DNA of 64,000 nt, from NCBI GenBank assembly GCA_031213475.1, contig JARUPZ010000027.1:2355001-2419000 (forward strand), written 5' to 3'. This DNA comes from Nereocystis luetkeana (Eukaryota; Sar; Phaeophyceae; Laminariales; Laminariaceae). The position numbers were made by a program, and so were the translations under genes. Positions 50,701-64,000 of the stretch are shown here, piece after piece. The number at the start of each line of letters is the position of its first letter. The stretch's first letter is position 1. The notes beneath the pieces were generated by a model. That model worked only from the letters and a program-made list of their open reading frames with translations. It ran no database searches and was not told the origin of the DNA.

Positions 50701-53100
50701 TTTACAGTTGGAATTTAGAAAAATGTACCGGTGAGGTAATGTAATTACCTGGTAATGTAATTACCTGCAAGCGGAGCCATCTCACGTTCGACGACGACAC
50801 CGAGCCCCCCCGCCTGCATCCCCACACAAAGCTTTGGCGTGTATATACGTGTGGTGGCATACTTATGATACTCTCCGCTGCTACATTGTGCTGATGGCGT
50901 GATGGTTGCTGCCTTTTTCTTTCTTTCTTTGATCATCACTTTCGCTTTCCAGCTCAACTCGTAGGAGGTTTTGACCCTCAACGGTCTCCTTCTGGACAAG
51001 CCGTGGTCACAGGTGTCGTCCCTTCTCCCCCCCGGAGATACTAAAATACAGCAATTCAAGGGCCATACGGTCATGCTCCCGGCGTGCTTCACGTTCAAGG
51101 GTTACGTTTACTGTATGTACTGAGGAGAAACGCCGCAGGCAAAAGCATCAGCGGCAACCTCCAAGTCGTAGCGATACAGGCGCACAGGTGCACTTAACCC
51201 CTTTAGTACTGCAGTCCCGACTTGGGGACGAACCATTCTAATTCCAAGTGGTTTGTCCCCACAACGGGACTGCAGTAGTAAATTAAGCCACAATGGATAC
51301 GTACACAGGCAAAAGGACGCCCTATCACCGTGCCAATCGGGTACCGGTTGGAACCAGGGTCTCACGACACTATGGCCGAGCTATGGCACGAGGGTCACAC
51401 CACGAGTACTCTGTTGTACTGCTATCACCGTAGCAGTGTCGTGCATAGCTGGTATGCGTCGTAGCTTCTTCGTTGAATGGTTCGCTCTTCCTTTCATAAT
51501 GCGACAAGCACTCGTACGACGTCCCTCGACATAAAGCACGGCAAGATGTAATAATAGTTACTTTAATTCTTGACTTTTATTTTCCCACCCGGCGGTGTCT
51601 TCGCCTTCTGTGCCATTCTGTATTTCTACGCGTTTTTTGCGCGCATACCTGGTACCTGGTAGGTATTACGAACGGTACGGCACAGCGCGAGCTGTGCACA
51701 CCGCACAACTCCACCATACTCTGCTGAGAACAACGGATCGCGAGACAGCAGTTACTGCGTAGTGTATGTACAGTAGTCTACGAGTACTGGTCTAGATGTG
51801 ATCATAAATCCAAAGTCCAAAGAAAAACTGCTTGCGGAGAGACCCGGCAATGCAAAATCGCGGGAGGAACGGAGAAGGCGGGAGGGGACGACCAAAGCAC
51901 GCCGCGGGAACTCTGCTCTTGGGGGAAAACCGCAATACCTCTTAGAATTGATGATTGAGAATGCGGGTGCGAGATTTTGTCGCCACTCGTATCGGCTACG
52001 GCTACGAGTACTGGTATGTCGGAGAGATTGCCTCGTGAAAGAGTACACCGCATCGAAACAATGAACAGAGGACAGAAGAAATTCAAACAATACACCCAAC
52101 ACAAATACTCGTACCAAGGACCCGTGTATCGAGAATGCTCGTTCTAGGAACTTTCCCATTTTTACGCGGACACGTGGAAGGGAAAAATCGACGCGACGGT
52201 TGCGATTAAAGGTTATCGACCTCCCAGAAGCAGCAGTGGTAACCGCTACCTGGTATCATACGTTCGTACACGTACCAAACGCCTTCGCACAGGAGATACG
52301 CCGATATGAACACACCCCACGCTTTGATCTACTACCTGGTACTGGTACTGTATATGATACCCTGGTAAGATGTGGTACGATATGATTTGGCATGATGGAT
52401 ATGACAAGCGCCACTTCCACCTCCTAATCTTATACTGCTGTACATTGTGTAGCTTCGGTATCGGCATCTCATCGCTGAGAGTGGCCACGTACCGCACACC
52501 GCACACCGTACATATCCAATAACATTGAGAGAAAGCTCAGGTTCTCGAAAAATATACCAGGTACAAGAAGTCAGTACTCGTGAACCAGGAGAGCAAACTC
52601 GGGTAATGCGTTCCCCGGCATGCAGCTGAAAATGGAACCAGCCGGGGTACCTCACGATCCGCTTTGCTCGACCTACTATATACCAGTAGTGATGTGCACT
52701 ATGTTGTCGTAAGGACCACACCACCCACACCAGCCATGGGCGGTGGGGGAGAGAGCAAGCAATAAAAACATTCTTGATCGCTGGTTCCCATTTCCATACG
52801 AATGTGATACGAGTCGAATACCCGCTGCTGGTGGTAAAAGGGAAAAATACATTACTATCGTGGCCGAAATAGGCCCGGTTTCTCTCCCTCTCTCTCTGCC
52901 TGTGTCTCTGGGCATATATCTGCTCCGTGAGGGCTCTAGCCGACCGTGCCACGGAGAAACCCTCTGTCGTTCCGCACCTTCATGAAGTCCACTCCGAGGT
53001 CAATGCCGATCACATTTCCTGTGACTGACGGCGCCCATCCTGCCAGAAGCCCACCGAGGCAACCGGCGGCCAGGAGCGTTGCTCCCAGGCCTCGTCCCAT
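34638..53100 (-). CDS. HYOU1: GRP170/HYOU1-type ER lumenal Hsp70 chaperone, 18 exons
   Basis: Exons in order: 53100-52978, 50471-50297, 49998-49832, 49440-49210, 48665-48516, 47383-47090, 46288-46200, 45829-45775, 45097-44867, 44182-44062, 43387-43290, 42363-42228, 41303-41044, 39246-39112, 38618-38451, 37586-37503, 36570-36485, 34950-34638. Phases join throughout to give 971 aa; vertebrate HYOU1 is about 1000. Residues 1-28 form a signal peptide, which is why the ATG at 53100 is preferred to the in-frame one at 53169. The Hsp70 nucleotide-binding domain covers about 30-430 (IGIDLGVDFMKV near 31, VITVPEF near 170, SLMDENTAAAL near 197, IIGGGARIPK at 371-380, LGAAFRGANLSRAF near 411). The substrate-binding domain follows, then an acidic/Ala loop (589-615), a Lys tract (~670) and a helical lid (711-900). 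The protein ends in EEEL, a possible ER-retrieval variant. The family folds secretory proteins and acts as nucleotide exchange factor for BiP. Two introns use GC donors. Confidence 0.95.
35766..35866. mobile_element. Hairpin MITE (family M1), copy 2
   Basis: Bounded by ACGGGGGGTCATAGTAAATA and TATTTACTATGGTCCCCCGT. It has the shared core GGACCAAATATTGTCAGTAA. It sits in GRP170 intron 17. Confidence 0.75.
35920..36175 (+). repeat. Dispersed repeat R3, copy 1
   Basis: GTATGATTTAGGTCATGTTGA, TCCTGCACATATCATAACGG, CAGGTTAGGAGCTAGA and a GATAGAT run match 60480-60755 in order. Each copy has an M1 hairpin MITE within a few hundred bases. Confidence 0.5.
36182..36367. mobile_element. Hairpin MITE (family M1), copy 3 with duplicated ends
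   Basis: The 5' core (GGACCAAATATAGTTA) occurs twice, and the 3' arm (CATAGGTTCTATTAACTATG then GTCCC) occurs twice, separated by a segment with a TACCAGGTA motif. This looks like a partial tandem duplication or nested insertion in GRP170 intron 17. Confidence 0.65.
39515..39715 (-). mobile_element. Family S element inside GRP170 intron 13
   Basis: Minus-strand copy with its C tail seen as the G run before TGTACTCATG at about 39517. It includes GGTGAAAACTCGACGTGCTCC, AGGATGCAGCTCGCCCTTCA and ends near CCTCACAAACGGTCC. It lies between exons 13 and 14 of the GRP170 gene, in the same transcriptional sense. Confidence 0.7.
39897..40310 (-). mobile_element. 3' end of a non-LTR retrotransposon (LINE), frameshifted
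   Basis: On the minus strand, CPCGKAI in one frame is followed by EKTFHIVGECEIHREERDVL, EEMREMDECDMEEFDTLDRS, WWPQAAKQEGDKISKKFLYN and TWKLR in the next. This is the typical C-terminal Cys/His region of LINE reverse-transcriptase proteins (CPCG...H....C...R). After the stop it ends ATGAGTACG followed by a C run (39907-39922 on +). It lies in GRP170 intron 13. A second, more decayed copy is at 57430-57760. Confidence 0.6.
40319..40388. repeat. 70-bp direct duplication with 39847-39916
   Basis: GTCATCATCCTTTTCAAGTG through GCATTCTTGCAAGTCGGGGG is repeated nearly exactly at 39847-39916, each copy abutting the C/G tail of a retroelement. This could be pre-existing target DNA duplicated with the insertion. 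Confidence 0.65.
40377..40470 (-). mobile_element. Family S fragment in GRP170 intron 13
   Basis: The G run is followed by CACGTCTGACCATATACCCTC, CATCTCTATAATGTCGGGACGG and GGGTTTTCACCGACCA. It is the 3' third of the element. Confidence 0.6.
40905..40990 (+). mobile_element. Family S fragment in GRP170 intron 13
   Basis: CGACATTGTAGGGATGCGAG, GGTCTATGGTCATACGAC, GGCTATGCATGATAATGAG and TACACCCCCC give the 3' end and tail of the element, on the strand opposite to GRP170. Confidence 0.65.
41832..41923. repeat. Single long inverted repeat
   Basis: ACTCTGG and ATATATAAGGACCG pair with CGGTCCTTATAT and CCAGAGT around a ~25-base loop. It resembles a MITE but only one copy was seen. It is in GRP170 intron 12. 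Confidence 0.55.
44526..44740 (+). repeat. (ACT/TGC)n microsatellite in GRP170 intron 9
   Basis: About 70 triplets of ACT with GCT interruptions lie between exon 9 (ends 44867) and exon 10 (starts 44182). A G run is at 44287-44310 in the same intron. Confidence 0.95.
45490..45660 (+). repeat. Degenerate minisatellite in GRP170 intron 8
   Basis: Blocks such as GTAGGAGGTGTTTTCGCTGT, CAGTAGGTGGTGTTTCGCGC and TAGGAGGTGCTTCGCTGTTAG recur five or six times at ~25-30 bp spacing. Confidence 0.65.
46345..46680. repeat. ~95-100-bp degenerate tandem repeat in GRP170 intron 6
   Basis: Units start near 46338, 46438, 46537 and 46637. Each has a version of TTGTCAACGAACCGTCCCAT, GCCCAAGAGTACACCCCAAG and a TATGGAGATAACTGACAGTA block. 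Four units, the last truncated. Confidence 0.6.
46975..47060 (+). mobile_element. LINE tail fragment in GRP170 intron 6
   Basis: CCGTCTCGAAAAGGATGCGT and GGTCAATGGTCAAATCACGA match the last ~60 bases of the LINE copies. C-rich sequence follows immediately. Confidence 0.5.
47405..47700. repeat. Imperfect ~115-bp tandem repeat in GRP170 intron 5
   Basis: GCCGAGGGCATGACAGGACA / GCCGAGGACGTGACAGGACA, GACAAGGCAAGGACC / GACAAGGACGGGCC and AACAGGACAGGTGGAGTAGTAGAG / AACTGGACACGCAGAGCAGTAGCG recur about three times. Purine-rich. Confidence 0.55.
47700..47985. repeat. ~35-bp tandem and dispersed repeat R4 in GRP170 intron 5
   Basis: Units of the type GAGCTTCAACAAAATGGTTGACA repeat about four times at 47720-47855. 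The flank GGGGTTAGGGTTA...CTAAAGTCAAG...GGCCAAGGTCTAC-type sequence recurs at 59217-59385. Confidence 0.6.
49470..49565 (+). repeat. Minisatellite GGTTTCGGATTC in GRP170 intron 3
   Basis: 6- and 12-bp units of GGTTTCGGATTC/GGTTTCGGTTTC repeat about 8 times. It lies ~30 bases upstream of the exon 4 acceptor (49441-49443). Confidence 0.8.
50553..50612 (+). repeat. 28-bp direct duplication in GRP170 intron 1
   Basis: ATATTTAGATCGTACAATCT plus ACAATAAA occurs twice in tandem. A smaller tandem (TGTAATTACCTGG) follows at 50740-50767. Confidence 0.8.
50938..51035 (-). mobile_element. Tail copy of the putative SINE in GRP170 intron 1
   Basis: On + it reads AACTCGTAGGAGGTTTTGAC, TCTGGACAAGCCGTGGTCAC, AGGTGTCGTCCCTTCTCCCC. 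This is nearly identical to 28697-28770. The tRNA-like head is absent. Confidence 0.6.
51194..51289. mobile_element. Hairpin element (family M2), copy 2
   Basis: TTTAGTACTGCAGTCCCGAC and ACGGGACTGCAGTAGTAAA form the outer arms; GGGGACGAACCATT and AAGTGGTTTGTCCCC form the inner arms. It is in GRP170 intron 1. Confidence 0.65.
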
Positions 53101-53436
53101 CCTAGCGCGGCGGTGTGGTTCGCCTCTTGTGTTTCTCTGCTTCGCCGTGTGGGAGGTGTCGGTGGCCACAGCTCGAGGAGGACGGGCGATCTAGAACTAT
53201 CAAGCGGGGATGTGTGCTGTCTGCTGGGTCTGATGAGGAGAAGACAACAAGACTTTGTGGGGGGGAATCAAGGCAAATCGAGCAACGTGATTGGTCCACG
53301 CGCGCCGCCCGAGGGTTCTCTCGTACGAGTATCATCCCCTATGTTTTCTGCTTCAATACATGGAACTCCTTGACAGAAAATCCTTCAACATGAGACAGCT
53401 GTGCTGAGAGATCAGAGCTTACTATCGCAAGCCGTC
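53101..53436. promoter_or_regulatory. Shared 336-bp bidirectional promoter region
   Basis: This is the whole spacer between the start codons of the minus-strand GRP170 gene (53100) and the plus-strand LPA1-like gene (53437). It must hold both core promoters and both 5' UTRs unless there are upstream non-coding exons. An in-frame upstream ATG for GRP170 lies at 53169 but would put a basic extension ahead of the signal peptide. No clear TATA box is visible. The only recognisable element is the ERSE-II match at 53290-53300. Confidence 0.6.
53290..53300 (+). promoter_or_regulatory. ERSE-II-like ER-stress response element
   Basis: ATTGGTCCACG matches the animal ERSE-II consensus ATTGGNCCACG at every position, and resembles the plant unfolded-protein-response elements built on the same core. 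It lies about 190 bp upstream of the GRP170 ATG and 137 bp upstream of the LPA1-like ATG. In animals and plants such sites bind NF-Y on the ATTGG half and an ER-stress bZIP factor on the CCACG half. Function here is inferred from sequence and position only. Confidence 0.6.
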
Positions 53437-59737
<6,301 letters not shown>

Positions 59738-60050
59738 CCGTTGACCTTGAACGGTAACCGTTAACCTTGGACGGTAACCGTTGACCTTGAACGGTAACCG
59801 TTGACCTTGAACGGGAACCGTTGACCTTGAACGGTAACCGTTGACCTTGAACGGTAACCGTTGACCTTGAACGGTAACCGTGGATGCTGAATGGTAATCG
59901 CTGACGTTGAACGGTAACCCTTAACCTTCGACGATGACCGTTTACCTTAGACGATAACCGTTGACCTAAAACGATAGCCGTTGACCTTGAAGAGTGACCG
60001 TTGGCCTTCTGTGAGAAGCGTTGACCTTCGACGATGACCGTTGAACTTAC
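59738..60050 (+). repeat. 20-bp tandem repeat directly after the LPA1 stop codon
   Basis: About 16 units of AACGGTAACCGTTGACCTTG begin one base after the TAA. The first ~8 are nearly perfect and later ones decay (AACGATGACCGTTTACCTTA and similar). Each unit contains the palindrome AACGGTAACCGTT-like core. The array occupies the expected 3' UTR. Confidence 0.85.
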
Positions 60051-60479
60051 ACGGGGTTGTTTTTTTTTGTCTGGCATGGTTATTGTTGCGTCGTCTCAGC
60101 TCTAAAGCGACTCTGACGAAACCTTTTTCTTGCTGCTTTCGTTTCTGTTCCGTCGTTGGAAAAAGTACTTCGCCCCCCCCCCGTTTTCAGTCTTATTTAT
60201 TTTCGTCCTTCTCTCTTCTCCTTTTTTGTTGTTAAAACCGTGGGTTCTCTACAACGGTAGGCGGCGTTTTCTTTGGCCGATTTGAGGAATGACACCCCTC
60301 GTTTTCGGTGCTGGGGGGTCCCCGTTAAGTTTTTTTTAGAACGGCACCCACGTTTTATATCACTAGTAGATTACAGTATCTGAAGTTATTAATAGTGTCG
60401 GAACTTTTGCGCACTGACTGGTATATGGATACGAAGCAGGAGGGTTAAACATGTAAAGCCGCTGCGCTGGAAAACATAT

Positions 60480-60755
60480 TCCACCTTGGACAGATTGTCG
60501 GTTCCCATTTCAGGATCTTGATTTTTCAAGGCGGATCTATGGCCGACATTGTATGATTTGGCTCATTTGACCGGGTGGGACCCGTGTAACCCGCTTGATC
60601 TAGCGCACGATTCTTGGATTGATATCTGTACCATGCAGATCCTGCACAACCTCTCACGAAGGCAGGTGAGGAACTAGATAATCTACTGTAGACATATAGA
60701 TCAGATAGATCAGATAGATCATCATCTGTCTGCCCGAGCTGTGAAACCTTTTCTA
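60480..60755 (+). repeat. Dispersed repeat R3, copy 2
   Basis: GTATGATTTGGCTCATTTGA, GATCCTGCACAACCTCTCAC, GGCAGGTGAGGAACTAGATA and the tandem AGATAGATC at 60698-60722 match the copy at 35920-36175. Confidence 0.5.
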
Positions 60756-61225
60756 GATGGACTCCATGGTCGCGACAAAAGAAGAGCGGCGGAGCGCGAT
60801 GCCATACACTTGACCACATCTTTTCCGCCAAGTTAAGAAGAAGCTGGTGTTTTTTGCCTGCTTTTGATCTGCCTAACTCGTGCAGCTACGCCACGTACAC
60901 TGGCATGTACGCATGCAGCCTTGGTTCGGTTTTCCTTGGACTTTTTTGCTGGCTTTATATGCCCGGCTCGCGCACCCATATGATATTTAGGGGGAGCGTA
61001 GACCATAGCAAGCAGAACCCACGACGGACCGACCCAAGAACCATGTACCAGGTATCCCCCCACTCTATGTTAGCACACGATGCTTGATTGTGACATCTGC
61101 TGTATATGCCCCCGCTTTAGTAGTAGCGTTGATGTGGTGCTGTGGAGATGCTGCTGGCCAGGCTGACCGTTTTGGCTTTGCAAAAACAATCCACTCCACC
61201 ACCGCTGTACTCCCCCACTACTATA

Positions 61226-61327
61226 ACGGGGGACCATAGTTGATAGGACCAAATATTGTTAGTAAAAATGGTTATATATATAGTTTTTTTATGTATGCCA
61301 TAGGTCCTATTAACTATGGTCCCCCGT
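61226..61327. mobile_element. Hairpin MITE (family M1), copy 4
   Basis: ACGGGGGACCATAGTTGATA pairs with TATTAACTATGGTCCCCCGT. It is the best-preserved copy, with near-perfect ~25-bp arms. Confidence 0.75.
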
Positions 61328-61468
61328 CATGGCTACATTATGAAAGTTCGTCCCCGAAACACTTGGGTGCCTCTGGAAGAAACAGTTCACACATCGGACG
61401 GACCATCGATTTCCACTTCCTCCGCCATCTAGTGCCCCCCCCCCCCCCCGTTATAGGGCGTGTAGAGA

Positions 61469-61568
61469 NNNNNNNNNNNNNNNNNNNNNNNNNNNNNNNN
61501 NNNNNNNNNNNNNNNNNNNNNNNNNNNNNNNNNNNNNNNNNNNNNNNNNNNNNNNNNNNNNNNNNNNN
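61469..61568. other. Assembly gap of exactly 100 N
   Basis: The gap is bracketed by C runs at 61437-61449 and 61606-61626, which probably stopped the assembly. The true missing length is unknown. Confidence 0.98.
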
Positions 61569-62439
61569 ATACCCCCCTGCGCATATAAAACTTAACCGTG
61601 CCCTCCCCCCCCCCCCCCCCCCCCCCTCCTTCAATACAGAGCGTTGCTATTTCAGCTGACAAGTCATCCGTAATAAGCACTGCACACGGTGTGGGGGACT
61701 CAACTCACCTACCGCCGCTTCCCCCATCGCGCGAAACCACTACCAACAACAACGTACCACCATGACCGATGCCAGTAATCATTAATTTATTATCATATTT
61801 CACAAATTTTGTTGGTCAAAACCAATTTCATCCTCCCTTCAACCCCACGCCCCTCCCCGTCCCCGACTCGCCTAACCCGGGTAAAAACGCCTCGGACAAG
61901 AATCGTGTGCTGTGTTTTTCTCTTGTCCGTTGAACCGTCCCAGTCTAACTAAGTAGTAATCGTATTTTGGTCTCAGCGGTACGCAGCATATCTCCCTTCG
62001 TCCGTCGACTCGAAAAATAAAGCGATACTTCCAAGCCAAAATACAAAAAAATACGAAACCAATTCATTCGTGTACGTGTCCTTTCGTGATTGTAACAACG
62101 CCCGGCGAGGTATATGACCCCGCCCCCCCCGCGACCCCCCCCCCCCCCCCCCCCCGAAAAAAAACTGCAATTGAAAACCCGGAGCTAAGTTTGACGGGGC
62201 AGGCATGACGAAGAGTGGCAGTTTTGGCCACCGCTTGCTCTCTTGAATGCTGAACACCATCCAACCCTACGATAGCTATATAGCCCATGTTCACACGTGC
62301 GGTAGGTACCCACGCCGGAGGTTCCTGCACGACGTCAAAAAGGCATCCATCTCTTCCGATGCGTGTGACACAAGTTACCCACCCACAAGAAGGATGAGAT
62401 CGAAAAGAACCTCCCTCCCCCCCGCCATTCCGACCTCAA

Positions 62440-62705
62440 AGTTCTCAACAAAACCAACACAAACTAGACGAGAAAATAAGGCCAAAATACACATGAAACG
62501 AGAAAAAAATCAAACGATACGCATGAAAACACAAACGGAACCAAACCATGAGAACGGACACGAAAAGGAACCATGAAAACGGAGCGAAATACCTACGAAA
62601 ACGAAACAAAACTAGAGATGAAAACAGACAGAGAGAAAAAACGGAAAAAACGGAAAAAACGAAAAAACGAAAAACGAAAAAAACGAAAAAACGCAAAACC
62701 GAAAC
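62440..62705 (+). repeat. A-rich CGAAAAAA tract
   Basis: Irregular units such as ACGGAAAAAACGAAAAAACG run for over 250 bp. Open frames here code for Lys/Glu/Arg/Thr-rich peptides and look like products of the repeat. Confidence 0.7.
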
Positions 62706-62832
62706 AAAACACGCCCGGAGGGAAGGAACTCCCGGGGAGAAAAACCTACCATGTGAGACACACACACTAACCAACAAGCATCATGACAACAAATATATTA
62801 ATTTATTTCTCCGTTCTCCATGGCGCCAAGCA

Positions 62833-63094
62833 CTACCCGGGGCCTCGCGAGTGCTGCTGCTGTCTCATCACCGTCAGGCCCGCCAGCTGATACTCCGGGA
62901 CGCCTGTGGAACGCCGAAGCCACTCCGACTCCGAGAGCGTGTCGGGCAGAGCTGCATCCGGCGGCGACATGCTCGGGATCGTGAGCGGGTTGGAGGTCAT
63001 GCTAGCGGCCGAGAGGGTCGGGGATTTCGGGGAGCTCCTGGGGGTGGTGTCTCGGCTCATGCTCGCGCGGCTGTCCAAGTGAGACAGCGTGATG
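62833..63094 (-). CDS. Last exon of a gene continuing beyond the right edge
   Basis: A strong 3' splice site with a long pyrimidine tract (ctatctccccctctcgacag) ends at 63095. The frame then reads ITLSHLDSRASMSRDTTPRS, SPKSPTLSAASM, LPDTLSESEWLRRSTGVPEY and QLAGLTVMRQQQHSRGPG before a stop at 62833. It is Ser/Pro-rich with several SP/TP sites. The family is not recognised. Upstream exons were not found before 64000. Confidence 0.45.
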
Positions 63095-63209
63095 CTGTCG
63101 AGAGGGGGAGATAGGGAAGGGGGCAGGCGGAAGACGCAGAGGGGGCAATGGAGGTGAGATGGCAAGGAGAGCAGATAGGGGGGGGGCAAGGAAAGAAGAT
63201 AGGGAGGCG

Positions 63210-63284
63210 GGTGCTCTCATGTCATGCATGGTCGTAGTTGTATGACCATAGACCCTCGCATCCCTACAATGCCAGGAACGAGGT

Positions 63285-63315
<31 letters not shown>

Positions 63316-63530
63316 GTACTCATCATCATGCATGGTCGTAGTCGTATGACCATAGACCCCCGCATTCCTACAAGGCCGGGACGCAGCATGTCGGGTTTTT
63401 ACCGACCAGGGAAGGGGCGGGGGGGGGGGGGGGGGGGTACTCATGTCATGCATGGCCGTAGTCGTACAATATGACCATCGACCCTCGCATCCCTACAATG
63501 CCCGGGCGGAGCACGTGATAGCGCCTATTC
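63210..63530 (-). mobile_element. Three head-to-tail 3'-end copies of family S
   Basis: Starting near 63215, 63315 and 63440 the block CATGCATGGTCGTAGTCGTA, ATGACCATAGACCCTCGCAT, CCCTACAATGCC repeats. Units are separated by long G runs (63283-63314, 63418-63437). A further scrap (CACGTCGGGTTTTCACCGAC plus a G run) is at 63815-63855. Tandem 3' ends suggest repeated insertion or slippage at the tail. Confidence 0.65.
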
Positions 63531-64000
63531 GTAAGGTATGTCATACACGCCTTGACCACCATCCATGTGTCTGATCCGCTCGTTTTTTGCGCAAAAAACC
63601 ACCTCCACATTTTTTTCGAACATAGCCAAAATATAGCCCCCGCGAGGCGAAGCCGTGTGGATGACCCTTGCGGGTCGGGTATAAGGTCAGGGATAGGGTT
63701 AGGGTGAGGGTCGGGTCCGATCGGCACTTGTTCGCCGACAGTAGATAGCCTTTGGAGGCTTTCTCTGTTGGTTCTCTCGAGTAAGACATGTCCTACAAAT
63801 AGGCAGGCCCGTAGCACGTCGGGTTTTCACCGACCAGGAAGGGGGGGGGGGGGGAGGGATGGTAAGGGCATGTCTTGACCCCCTCCGAATAGCAGTGGAA
63901 CGAAACGGAATGTATTATTACATACCAGATTAATTGGTACGTACTGATTGGCGAATGAAAAACGAATAGATTCCATGCAGCCAGCGTGTAAAACAGTGAT

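Noticed and set aside
53101..53169. Upstream in-frame ATG as the GRP170 start
   Set aside because: It adds 23 mostly polar and basic residues before a good signal peptide. The ATG at 53100 gives a normal signal sequence.
62440..62777. Lys-rich coding exon
   Set aside because: The open frames follow an A-rich CGAAAAAA repeat in several frames at once, and no splice sites or motifs support them.
63680..63720. Telomeric repeat (GGGTTAGGG-like)
   Set aside because: Only two or three imperfect units, with no array and no chromosome end. Similar scraps in repeat R4 (47.9 and 59.3 kb) are also isolated.

Overview
The window looks like a piece of an intron-rich nuclear genome of a photosynthetic stramenopile, most likely a brown alga. 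The reasons are: an intron-split gene (53437-59737, +) whose predicted product starts with a heterokont-style plastid presequence (signal peptide followed by a Phe at the cleavage site, CIA|FVPSS); long introns of about 0.3-2.4 kb; roughly balanced base composition; large intergenic tracts filled with short mobile-element remnants, triplet microsatellites and homopolymer G/C runs; and one 100-N assembly gap. The organism call is inference; no species can be fixed from the sequence alone.

Layout. 1-22 kb is gene-poor: a ~170-bp satellite (1.9-3.4 kb), dispersed repeats, a degraded coding region (9.5-10.7 kb), hairpin MITEs, a TAC microsatellite and a non-autonomous hAT-like transposon with intact 8-bp target duplication (13443-14666). 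At 22.1-23.8 kb is a two-exon minus-strand gene of unknown function (450 aa). 24-34.6 kb is mostly non-coding, with a tRNA-like SINE and one probable exon of a membrane protein (30.56-31.09 kb, -). 34.6-53.1 kb is a complete 18-exon minus-strand gene for the ER lumen Hsp70-family chaperone GRP170/HYOU1 (971 aa by my splicing). 53.4-59.7 kb is a 7-exon plus-strand gene for a plastid-targeted LPA1/REP27-type (DUF3493) photosystem II assembly factor (413 aa). 59.7-64 kb is repeats, the gap, and the last exon of a minus-strand gene that continues past the right edge.

The two well-supported genes are divergent, with only 336 bp between start codons. That spacer carries a perfect 11-bp match to the ER-stress element ERSE-II (ATTGGNCCACG) at 53290-53300. 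In heterokonts the plastid lies inside an ER-continuous membrane and its proteins enter through the ER, so shared stress control of an ER chaperone and a plastid assembly factor is an attractive inference.

Other striking signals are a 9-bp interrupted palindrome, TACCWGGTA, counted about 41 times in non-coding DNA where about 0.5 is expected; a LINE and a short element that share the same GAGTAC-poly(C) 3' tail; and two GC-AG introns inside the GRP170 gene, each required to keep the reading frame. Exon boundaries were placed by eye from splice consensus, phase continuity and remembered family alignment; no search was run.
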